Source of the DNA: CAUYUA01 sp963575675
GTDB taxonomy: Bacteria; Pseudomonadota; Alphaproteobacteria; Azospirillales; Azospirillaceae
Length of the DNA: 13,681 nucleotides
Assembly (NCBI GenBank): GCA_963575675.1
Contig: CAUYUA010000276.1
Span: 1-13,681, forward strand
Direction of reading: 5' to 3'
Under the pieces are notes generated by a model, which saw only the letters and a list, made by a program, of their open reading frames with translations, had not been told where the DNA came from and did no database searches. A program made the translations under genes and the position numbers. Positions within the stretch are counted from its first letter, which is position 1; every line of letters begins with the position of its first letter. Of the stretch, positions 1 through 6,304 are shown in pieces.

Positions 1-435
1 TCAATTCTATTATGGTTTCAATCCCCTGACCGGCGGGGCGGTAGTTGCAACCCCCGGACATAGCGCCTACGTCGCATATTTTGCGGCGTGTCGTTTCAAT
101 CCCCTGACCGGCGGGGCGGTAGTTGCAACCCGGCGTCGCCATAGCCGCTCGCCAGAACCAATCCCAGGTTTCAATCCCCTGACCGGCGGGGCGGTAGTTG
201 CAACCTTTATTAAATGGGCATTTATGGAATCGCGCAGCGTGTGGTTTCAATCCCCTGACCGGCGGGGCGGTAGTTGCAACCCGGTTGCACGTTACTGTTT
301 CCAAAAGCGACGACGGATTTGAGGTTTCAATCCCCTGACCGGCGGGGCGGTAGTTGCAACGGGGCGACCCGCGTTCCGTTGAACTCGACCGCCGTTAAGT
401 TTCAATCCCCTGACCGGCGGGGCGGTAGTTGCAAC

Positions 436-478
436 CGTATTTAGTAAGTGTGTACACCAAAGTTATCAACATCAATAT
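436..478 (-). repeat. Spacer nearly identical to the spacer at 752-793
   Basis: This 43-nt spacer matches the 42-nt spacer at 752-793 at 38 of 42 aligned positions. The differences are 448 G versus 763 C, 450 G versus 765 A, 474 A versus 789 G, and 476 T versus 791 G. The right ends are flush and the left ends differ by one base. The neighbouring spacers on either side are unrelated, so this is not a block duplication of the array. It most likely reflects two captures from homologous sites in related invaders. Confidence 0.95.
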
Positions 479-751
479 GTTTCAATCCCCTGACCGGCGG
501 GGCGGTAGTTGCAACCTATTGTTCAGGCTGTTGTTCAGGTTGACCAGCCTATCGAACAGTTTCAATCCCCTGACCGGCGGGGCGGTAGTTGCAACGTCCC
601 TTCGGGACGGTGACATTCGTCGGGCGGTGCAAACCGGTTTCAATCCCCTGACCGGCGGGGCGGTAGTTGCAACCTCCCTGCAGCTGCAGTGTTTGCAGCA
701 TTCCGATGTTTATGGTTTCAATCCCCTGACCGGCGGGGCGGTAGTTGCAAC

Positions 752-793
752 GTATTTAGTAACTATGTACACCAAAGTTATCAACATCGAGAT
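752..793 (-). repeat. Second copy of the near-duplicate spacer pair (see 436-478)
   Basis: This spacer is closer to the leader than its partner, so it was probably added later. Read on the plus strand (the sense of a target RNA for this array) one open frame gives YLVTMYTKVINIE against YLVSVYTKVININ in the partner. Read on the minus strand one frame gives LDVDNFGVHSY then stop, against IDVDNFGVHTY then stop. Which frame is real cannot be decided from the window. Confidence 0.95.
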
Positions 794-1238
794 GTTTCAA
801 TCCCCTGACCGGCGGGGCGGTAGTTGCAACATGTGCGCCAGAGTTTGTTCTATCAATGGCCAACATTATGTTGGGTTTCAATCCCCTGACCGGCGGGGCG
901 GTAGTTGCAACTTTTAGAAAATGGTGATACATATTTTGAAGAGTATTATAAACGTTTCAATCCCCTGACCGGCGGGGCGGTAGTTGCAACGGGGAAGAGT
1001 ACAAAACCGTACAACAAACCATTATTAACAAGTTTCAATCCCCTGACCGGCGGGGCGGTAGTTGCAACCCCTAGAAGTTTATTTCCCTTAGGAAACAAAG
1101 CAATGCCGGACACATTGCCGTAACCTCTCCGTTGCGTTCTAAAAAAAACACACATCTAACTCCACATTCACCCTATTTACTCGGAGGACACCGTGCCAAC
1201 CCATTGAAAATAAACAGGTTGACCACGTTAGTAAACTC

Positions 1239-1284
1239 TGACGTAACCTACCCCTATTTTAGGGGTAAAGATGAGGTTACGTCA
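1239..1284. repeat. Compound inverted repeat across the leader promoter
   Basis: The outer arms TGACGTAACCT (1239-1249) and AGGTTACGTCA (1274-1284) are perfect 11-base reverse complements. Inside them ACCCCTA (1250-1256) and TAGGGGT (1260-1266) form a 7-bp stem with a TTT loop, leaving seven unpaired bases (1267-1273). On the minus strand one outer arm overlaps the -35 box and the other falls at the predicted transcription start. No T-run follows on either strand, so it is not an ordinary intrinsic terminator. It may be a paired protein-binding site or a folded leader RNA element. Confidence 0.85.
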
Positions 1285-1285
1285 A
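1256..1285 (-). promoter_or_regulatory. Putative sigma70 promoter for the CRISPR array
   Basis: On the minus strand TTGACG (1285-1280, five of six to TTGACA) is followed after 18 bases by TAAAAT (1261-1256, five of six to TATAAT). A start near 1248 would place about 180 bases of leader RNA before the first repeat. The call rests only on consensus match and position. Confidence 0.45.
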
Positions 1286-1328
1286 ACGAAATTCGAGTAC
1301 TATCTCAATAAAAAACTGCAGCGCTTAA

Positions 1329-1628
1329 TTATATTATTATATATTTCTCGCGACCAGGAGGCGGCTTTTCCGCAGCCAATCCAAGATCAATCCTTCGCCC
1401 TTCACATGCGCGACACACCGGATAAAAAGTGATTCGATCTTCTTTGCCGTCCATCACTTTAGAGACTGCGGCAACCACCGCTTCCAAAAGCTTGCAATCT
1501 AAGAGCATCTCGAAAACGCTCTCTTGCACGCGGGCTCCGTAACCGTCAAGAATTTCTACGATTTTGCGACGACGACGATTGTTCGCAACGTCGTAGCAGG
1601 CGACAAAGCGCCCCAAATCACGGTTCAT
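1329..1628 (-). CDS. cas2: Cas2, CRISPR adaptation endonuclease-fold subunit
   Basis: The product is 99 aa, the normal Cas2 length. Cas2 forms the dimer that bridges two Cas1 dimers in the spacer-integration complex. The N-terminal strand FVACYDVANNRRRRKIVEIL has the family's conserved Asp (D13) after a hydrophobic beta strand, followed by the basic helix. GARVQESVFEM is the usual second Cas2 motif. The middle contains RITFYPVCRACEGR, with a CxxC pair seen in some Cas2 proteins, and the C-terminus is short and basic/hydrophobic. The ATG lies 6 bases after the cas1 stop with no strong ribosome binding site, which suggests translational coupling to cas1. The stop codon is followed by a six-T tract on the minus strand without a clear stem. 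Confidence 0.95.
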   Translation of the reverse strand: MNRDLGRFVACYDVANNRRRRKIVEILDGYGARVQESVFEMLLDCKLLEAVVAAVSKVMDGKEDRITFYPVCRACEGRRIDLGLAAEKPPPGREKYIII

Positions 1629-1634
1629 GGCTGA

Positions 1635-2678
1635 TTAACCCCGGAAAAGAAACGGTTGATACGGCTCTCCTCCTCGTAAATCCACCGATATCCGTTCCGC
1701 CTGCCGACGAATCAACGCTCGCGGAGCAATTGGTTGTGTCGAATCTCTTTCCGGAATCGGGCGATCAAGCCATTCTTCCCATTCCGCCAGAAAACGTTTC
1801 AAGCCGTCGCGAATGAGGCGCACTCCGCCTGGACGATCTTCATCCGCCTCAAAAGCGTTCGGCTTCATAACGCCCAGATTGCATAATCTTAACACAAAGC
1901 GATCCACCAGAGGGTGACGCATCTCCTCCACCACATCCAAAGCCAGACTCGGCCGGCCGGGACGTAGTTCATGAAGAAAACCGATCGCCGAATCCAGCCC
2001 CAAACCTTCAAGACATCCGGTCAAGAGATTCGTCAACAAAACATATCCGAACGACAACAAAGCATTGGCCGGGTCCGGCGGCGGGCGACGGGCGCGCCCA
2101 GTGAACGTAATCGCTCCCGAAAAACAAGAACCGAACGCCGCAAAATAGGCGCGTGTCGCCGCTCCCTCCACTCCCATTAACGCGGCTGCATCCACTGTTG
2201 AGTCAATCGCCTCCATGTCGTGGCGAATCTCTGTCATCCCCACAGCCAGCTCCGGACGACCGGAACGATTGCTTTGAAGTTGTCGCAATGTCTCAACTGC
2301 GTTGTTCAGCTTCGCCCGAATCAAAACTCGAGCATGGGTCATGCGCGCTTGCATGTCCATCGCCAAACGATACTGCCCAATCCGCGACTCCGCGCTTCGG
2401 CCCAGAGGAGGAACCAAGCGCCCCAAAAGCCTTCCGCCATGATCCATCCACGCCAATGAGATTCCCTTTTCCAAGCAAAGGCAAACCGCATCGGTTGTGG
2501 CGCTGCAATGTCCGACAAGAAAAACCGTTTCGATCAGATGCGGCTCGACATTGGCCAAACGCACTCGACGCTTGGTCGTCGAACCCGATTTTTCTGGAGG
2601 AAGATCAACCGTCACGATCAAAGAAAACCCATCGCGACGAAGCATTCCTCCAGGCTCCGAAATATAGAGAATTGTCAT
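1635..2678 (-). CDS. cas1: Cas1, CRISPR integrase
   Basis: The product is 347 aa. Cas1 catalyses integration of protospacers at the leader end of the array. Counting from the chosen start, the metal ligands are visible: E171 in MGVEGAATRAYF, H236 in GFLHELRPGRPSLALD, and D248/E251 in LDVVEEMRHP, with the usual spacing. The N-terminus MTILYISEPGGMLRR is the standard Cas1 beta-rich start. I chose ATG 2678 over a GTG at 2693 because GGAG sits 9 bases upstream of the ATG and overlaps the GTG, and the extra five residues do not look like Cas1. No reverse transcriptase or Cas6 domain is fused to it. It is followed closely by cas2 and separated from the Cmr operon by about 170 bases with terminator-like and promoter-like sequence, so it is probably its own unit. 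Confidence 0.96.
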   Translation of the reverse strand: MTILYISEPGGMLRRDGFSLIVTVDLPPEKSGSTTKRRVRLANVEPHLIETVFLVGHCSATTDAVCLCLEKGISLAWMDHGGRLLGRLVPPLGRSAESRIGQYRLAMDMQARMTHARVLIRAKLNNAVETLRQLQSNRSGRPELAVGMTEIRHDMEAIDSTVDAAALMGVEGAATRAYFAAFGSCFSGAITFTGRARRPPPDPANALLSFGYVLLTNLLTGCLEGLGLDSAIGFLHELRPGRPSLALDVVEEMRHPLVDRFVLRLCNLGVMKPNAFEADEDRPGGVRLIRDGLKRFLAEWEEWLDRPIPERDSTQPIAPRALIRRQAERISVDLRGGEPYQPFLFRG

Positions 2679-2727
2679 GGTTTGCCGCTCCACTTTTTTC
2701 GATCGATATTATCGTTCGAGTTCGCTT

Positions 2728-2733
2728 ATTATA
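2728..2733 (-). promoter_or_regulatory. Possible -10 box for cas1-cas2
   Basis: A perfect TATAAT lies on the minus strand about 50 bases upstream of the cas1 ATG, in an A/T-rich segment between two gene blocks. No good -35 box is seen 16 to 18 bases upstream; that stretch is G/C-rich. The call is weak. Confidence 0.3.
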
Positions 2734-2770
2734 TGGAGCAATTCCTATGCGCCGCGCCTACAGTTCCTAA

Positions 2771-2805
2771 TAATAAAATCAGAGAAGGCCGCAGGCGTGG
2801 CGGCC
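2771..2805 (-). terminator. Possible intrinsic terminator of the Cmr operon
   Basis: On the minus strand GGCCGC (2805-2800), a 7-base loop and GCGGCC (2792-2787) form a perfect 6-bp G/C stem. A T-rich but interrupted stretch (TTCTCTGATTTTATTATT) follows. It lies about 45 bases past the stop of the last Cmr gene and upstream of the cas1 -10-like box, the right place for a terminator. The broken T-tract lowers confidence. Confidence 0.4.
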
Positions 2806-2850
2806 GACGATGTAAACGGTTGTCAATGGGGCCTTGGTCATGATTATAAA

Positions 2851-4905
2851 TCATGCAAGGTTGGTCGGGACGAATTTCGAAGCAGAAATCCATTCCGAAT
2901 CGAGGTTTTCATCATCAAAATCAACGTATAGCTCACCTTTTTTTTCCTTCTGCACAATGCATGGCTCTCCATCCACCCTCCCGCGCTGGCCGACAAGACC
3001 GGCGCCTATTGTATTCGGAGCCGCCAGCATCGCCTGTCTTTGGAAAGACGATATATCCTTTCCAAGTTCGCTCAGAATCTCTTTGCTCTTTTGCAAATTA
3101 GGAAGGAAAGCCGCAGGGAACCCCGTCGCCCGAACATGATACTCTCTCATCTTCCCCGGCTCCAAGCGCCACCAGATCGGCGAAGCGTGGCGGTCGCCCT
3201 TTGGGCCGCTCCGTCCTTTTCTAGGCAAGCCGAGGGCCCAACGATCGCTCTTCTCCAAGCTCTTGGTAAAGCTTTGCAACTTTTCGCCTATGTTATTCAA
3301 AGCTTGCCAAATATTTTCTTCTTCGATCTTCATCTCCATAAATTTTGCGTCCTCAATCGCCATTCCCTCGGATGTTCTTCCCTTTTGCGCTTTTGCCGTT
3401 CTTCGAAAAGTTTCGGCGATTTTCTTGCAATCGTCGACGGAGGTTACGCCGTCTACGGGAATGCTTTTGATGGAGCCGAACCCTTTGCGCGCTTTTGAAC
3501 CTATTCCCCCATAATGGACCAGCAACCAAAGAACCGTTTGAACTTGGCGAAGAATTTCCGAAGCGGAAATTTCTCCTTTACCAACAGCTCTTGCGGAAAT
3601 CGTTAACTCCCAAGACGCGCCGTCCGGCATGTAATATCGGCGTCTTGTTTCTTTAACGCCTGTTCTTCTATCCTCGATTTTTTCATCCATCCCGTAAGAA
3701 GCGTAATACAGCCCCATCGGCGTTGAACGCCTAGACGTAGTAACATTGGATCTCGCAATCTGTTGTTTGTCATAGGACCTGGGAGAAACATCTTTGCTCT
3801 TGCAAAGATGAATCGCCACGGGGCTTCCACCGAATTTTTCACCTTTGTCGTCTTTCTTCGCCTGGTCGCTTTGGCCGACGCCGCCCCACACCAGAGCCTC
3901 CAACCGACGCAGCTCTTTAACATCGACATGGGCCGCGTGAAGCGTTCGCCACCACCACCGCAACAGGCCGCGAAGCGCGCCGGGGCGAAGGTCGCAATCC
4001 GCCTCCTGCTGGTCGGCCCCGGCCAGGAAAGCCGGAGAGACCAACGTCAAGGTGGTTTCAAAGCGAACCAAACGGTCGGTCTGCGGCAAGGACGGAGCCG
4101 GCAGGTTATTATCCAGTCGAAAACAGCCGAATCCGGCCGCCGTTTTGGCTCCGGCTCCGGCGTGGCGAAGCGCCGCCTTCAGCCAAGTCACGGCCAAGTC
4201 AAAATGCGCGGGATCACATCCCCGCGCCGGAGAAAGCGCGAAACTGAACCGTGTGTTCGGTTTCACCGACAAAAAGTAGATCGGTATCGGCGACTCCCAA
4301 TCGCCGGGCGCGTCTGTCCCTTGATAGTATTTCTGATGATGGTTGTTGGTGATCTCGACCCTCAACTCCGGCCATGCGCACGGCAAGGCGTCGTGAAAAA
4401 CCACGCCGCCCGCGTGGCTATTTTTGAGTTCTACGCCGTTTTTATCTTTCTCGCCGGACGCCCAACCGAACACCGCCTTAATTTCGTCGGCGGAGGTTCC
4501 GGCTACAGTCTCCGCCCAAGCTCGGGTCATGCCCTTCAGACCGCTGCCGGGCAAATAAGCGAAGCCATGGACCGGGTGCAAGCATAACCCGGCGTTCTCC
4601 AAGGCCGTCGCGCGCGATAAGTGCAGCGTCAGCGGCCCCGTCGTCGTGGCCGTGAAGACTCTGGCCTTTGTCGCCTCCAACGCGGTTTGACGACGCTTCG
4701 CAAGTTCATTGAGCAACGCAGACGATTCATTGCCGCCCTTACACTTGATCACCTCGTCAAGGCGCTCCTTTTGCTCCTTCATTTGATGCTCGTCCCCTGC
4801 GGGCGGCGACAGCTTATCGAGTTGCAAGCCGGGGTGACGGTCGGACCAAGAATTCTTCAGGCTGGCGATGAGACGACACGTTTGGTCAGGTAAAATGAGC
4901 GACAT
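2851..4905 (-). CDS. cmr6-cmr1: Fused Cmr6-Cmr1, type III-B effector RAMP subunits in one polypeptide
   Basis: The product is 684 aa. Residues 1-265 are Cmr6-like: HPGLQLDKLS near the start, a helical segment at about 40-80, ENAGLCLHPVHGFAYLPG with GSGLKGMTRAWA (about 103-132), and the glycine-rich loop GAGAKTAAGFGCF (250-262). Residues from about 279 are Cmr1-like: RFETTLTLVSPAFLAGAD, RPGALRGLLRWWWRTLH (307-323), GGIGSKARKGFGSIK (466-480), and a second RAMP half with RHASPIWWRLEP and FPAAFLP (about 572-602). The joint is a short linker (about 265-278, DNNLPAPSLPQTD) with no stop codon or frame change. In Cmr complexes Cmr6 and Cmr1 cap the crRNA 3' end, and in many operons the genes are adjacent in this order, so loss of a stop codon would create the fusion. 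Residues 603-684 are an extra tail (see findings). The ATG is 2 bases after the cmr5 stop, with GGAG 8 bases upstream. Confidence 0.93.
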   Translation of the reverse strand: MSLILPDQTCRLIASLKNSWSDRHPGLQLDKLSPPAGDEHQMKEQKERLDEVIKCKGGNESSALLNELAKRRQTALEATKARVFTATTTGPLTLHLSRATALENAGLCLHPVHGFAYLPGSGLKGMTRAWAETVAGTSADEIKAVFGWASGEKDKNGVELKNSHAGGVVFHDALPCAWPELRVEITNNHHQKYYQGTDAPGDWESPIPIYFLSVKPNTRFSFALSPARGCDPAHFDLAVTWLKAALRHAGAGAKTAAGFGCFRLDNNLPAPSLPQTDRLVRFETTLTLVSPAFLAGADQQEADCDLRPGALRGLLRWWWRTLHAAHVDVKELRRLEALVWGGVGQSDQAKKDDKGEKFGGSPVAIHLCKSKDVSPRSYDKQQIARSNVTTSRRSTPMGLYYASYGMDEKIEDRRTGVKETRRRYYMPDGASWELTISARAVGKGEISASEILRQVQTVLWLLVHYGGIGSKARKGFGSIKSIPVDGVTSVDDCKKIAETFRRTAKAQKGRTSEGMAIEDAKFMEMKIEEENIWQALNNIGEKLQSFTKSLEKSDRWALGLPRKGRSGPKGDRHASPIWWRLEPGKMREYHVRATGFPAAFLPNLQKSKEILSELGKDISSFQRQAMLAAPNTIGAGLVGQRGRVDGEPCIVQKEKKGELYVDFDDENLDSEWISASKFVPTNLA

Positions 4906-4907
4906 AA

Positions 4908-5432
4908 CTAATCTCCACCCTCCTCGACATCCTTAGGAAACTCGGCCTCGGCGAAACGATTGAACCACATTAGCCACGCAAGCACTTCGGCGGTGTGACA
5001 ACGCAGAGTATCGGAATTGCCCTCGATAATGGTTGAACGAAAAATGTCATGCGATGTGTTACTCTTCAGAGGAGAGGCGTCCGGATATCTGCCTAACGGA
5101 ACGGAAGGGGGCGCTTTGCTTTGTCCCGACAAGGTCAATGTTTTCGACGGCGCGGCGGGCGCCATTTTGGGAGCATCGTTTTTTGCGGGTTGAGTGCGAT
5201 TGCCGTCGGGTTTGTTGCGCTCAGCCAACGCCCATTCGGACATTCCTTCGATTAATCTAGGCGCTTTGCCTTTGGCCTTAACAAACGCCAGAGCGTGGCC
5301 CAAGCCCGCCGTCATGATTTGCAACGGCAACTTCTTGGCTGCGCGCGTGACGTCCTTGCGATTGGCCGCGTCACGGATGCTGTCGATGATCGTCCAGGCG
5401 TGGGCGGCTCGGCGCTGATCGAGAGTTTTCAT
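4908..5432 (-). CDS. cmr5: Cmr5, small helical subunit of the Cmr complex, with an internal linker
   Basis: The product is 174 aa, longer than many Cmr5 proteins. The N-terminus MKTLDQRRAAHAW is the family's signature start, followed by helices with AAKKLPLQIMTAGLGHALAF and a C-terminal helix with HTAEVLAWLMWFNRFAEAE. Between them, about residues 72-128 are rich in Pro, Ala, Ser and Lys and look disordered, splitting the helical bundle. Cmr5 stacks with the Cmr4 backbone and contributes to target RNA binding; it has no catalytic residue. I chose ATG 5432 over an upstream start at 5459 because GGAGG sits 7 bases before it, MKTLDQRRA is the family start, and it gives a 4-base ATGA overlap with the cmr4 stop. 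Confidence 0.9.
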   Translation of the reverse strand: MKTLDQRRAAHAWTIIDSIRDAANRKDVTRAAKKLPLQIMTAGLGHALAFVKAKGKAPRLIEGMSEWALAERNKPDGNRTQPAKNDAPKMAPAAPSKTLTLSGQSKAPPSVPLGRYPDASPLKSNTSHDIFRSTIIEGNSDTLRCHTAEVLAWLMWFNRFAEAEFPKDVEEGGD

Positions 5433-6304
5433 AGGCAATCCTCCAATTTGGCCAAGCACAACCCCTTGCCCACAGTTTCCCCGCCGCCGATCTGAAGCGT
5501 CTTCGGCAACCCGGTCTTAAATATTTCCAACACCTCTCCGGCGGAAAGAGTATTGCTCTGACGCCGACTTTTATCGGCCGGAACCAGGGCGTACATTAAA
5601 GTTTCCGGCGGTAAAAATTCCTCCCAAAACAGCGCGCCTTTTTTCACCGTACGCGTTTCAGAATCGAGCCCAACCCGCGCCGCAACTTCAGTGGCGTGCG
5701 TCACGAAATGCGTGAAATCGTCGTCGCACAACACGACTAAATGCGACAAGAGACGTTTTTTTGCGGCGTCATCGACGGCGGCGTGATCGGCCAACCACTT
5801 CGCCGCCGCATCGGCGCTTCCGCTGCGCGTGAACTCGAATTCTTCAAGCAAAGCGCTCTTTGCATCGATCAAAATCGGACTCTTCTCCGCACAAAGCATT
5901 TGATCGGAAGCGGAAATAGACGGCAAGCTCAATATCTTCTTCTCCTCCATTCCGATCACGCGCATATCTCGGGCCAAACGCTCCAACACCGCCGGGCAAG
6001 TGACCCAAGCGAAAACCCCTTTCAGCGACCGCACCGGGAACGCCAAAATCCGAGCGTCGGTAAAAGCAAGCGCTCCGGCGTGATCGGCGCCGGTCTCCGG
6101 CCCGAACAAGGCAAAACAAGTTTCTTTGTCCGTTTTCGTGCGAAACGCCTCGCGCAGCACGCCTTTCAAAGACGAGCCGGGAATTATCGGCCAATTCGTG
6201 TGTCGTTCGCGCTGCACAGGCAGATCGACCACTCCTAACGCGGTCCCCGAACCGGGATGGAGACCCGTAACGGCGTGCAGGAAGAGAATTGCAGCGTTAG
6301 ACAT
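5429..6304 (-). CDS. cmr4: Cmr4, Cas7-type backbone subunit and target-RNA nuclease
   Basis: The product is 291 aa. The N-terminus reads LFLHAVTGLHPGSGTALG followed by VVDLPVQRERH and WPIIPGSSLKGVLREAF, the classic Cmr4 pattern. D27 in VVDLP is the position of the catalytic Asp that cuts target RNA at 6-nt intervals in characterised Cmr complexes, so slicing should be intact. The C-terminus has the glycine-rich QIGGGETVGKGLCLAKL. I chose ATG 6304 over an upstream start at 6388: AAGGAG precedes it at good spacing, MSNAAILFLHAVTGLHPGSG is the expected start, and the first 28 residues of the longer version are only cmr3 read in another frame. The start overlaps the cmr3 stop by 8 bases; the stop overlaps the cmr5 start by 4. 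Confidence 0.96.
   Translation of the reverse strand: MSNAAILFLHAVTGLHPGSGTALGVVDLPVQRERHTNWPIIPGSSLKGVLREAFRTKTDKETCFALFGPETGADHAGALAFTDARILAFPVRSLKGVFAWVTCPAVLERLARDMRVIGMEEKKILSLPSISASDQMLCAEKSPILIDAKSALLEEFEFTRSGSADAAAKWLADHAAVDDAAKKRLLSHLVVLCDDDFTHFVTHATEVAARVGLDSETRTVKKGALFWEEFLPPETLMYALVPADKSRRQSNTLSAGEVLEIFKTGLPKTLQIGGGETVGKGLCLAKLEDCL

Larger units (their letters stand above)
1..1068 (-). CRISPR. Type III CRISPR array: 14 identical 37-nt repeats, 13 complete spacers, open at the left edge
   Basis: Repeats start at 15, 93, 168, 244, 324, 399, 479, 559, 637, 715, 794, 875, 954 and 1032, each 37 nt. I compared all 14 base by base and saw no variant. Spacers are 38 to 44 nt (41, 38, 39, 43, 38, 43, 43, 41, 41, 42, 44, 42, 41 from left to right). 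Bases 1-14 are the end of a further spacer, so the array runs out of the window. On the minus strand the repeat begins GTTGCAACTACC and ends GGGGATTGAAAC. ATTGAAAC is the usual 3' end of type III repeats and becomes the 8-nt crRNA 5' tag, so transcription is leftward and 1032-1068 is the leader-proximal repeat. CCCC and GGGG in the repeat can pair around an 8-nt loop directly before the tag, a normal Cas6 substrate shape. The absence of a decayed terminal repeat fits the array continuing further left. Confidence 0.98.
1069..1328 (-). promoter_or_regulatory. CRISPR leader region
   Basis: This is the gene-free stretch between the cas2 stop codon and the leader-proximal repeat. It holds A/T tracts (eight A at 1141-1148, six T on the minus strand just after cas2), a sigma70-like promoter at 1256-1285, and a compound inverted repeat at 1239-1284. 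The 8-mer CGTAACCT occurs three times: direct at 1119-1126 and 1242-1249, and inverted at 1274-1281. A short inverted repeat TTTCC/GGAAA (1082-1086 and 1091-1095) lies about 14 bases from the first repeat. Leaders carry the array promoter and the Cas1-Cas2 integration signals; the orientation is set by the repeat tag. No coding region is convincing here. Confidence 0.85.

Noticed and set aside
436..793. Diversity-generating retroelement as the cause of the near-duplicate spacers
   Set aside because: The four differences (G/C, G/A, A/G, T/G) are not all at adenines, and the AAT to GAG codon change needs a T to G change.
429..1155. Open frames of 162, 72 and 69 codons across the CRISPR array and leader
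   Set aside because: They are translations of the repeat unit (FNPLTGGAVVAT or FQSPDRRGGSCN recurring at each repeat) and of spacers, not genes.
2839..2855. Perfect 7-bp inverted repeat CATGATT/AATCATG at the end of cmr6-cmr1
   Set aside because: It is A/T-rich, overlaps the stop codon and is not followed by a T-run, so I do not call it a terminator.
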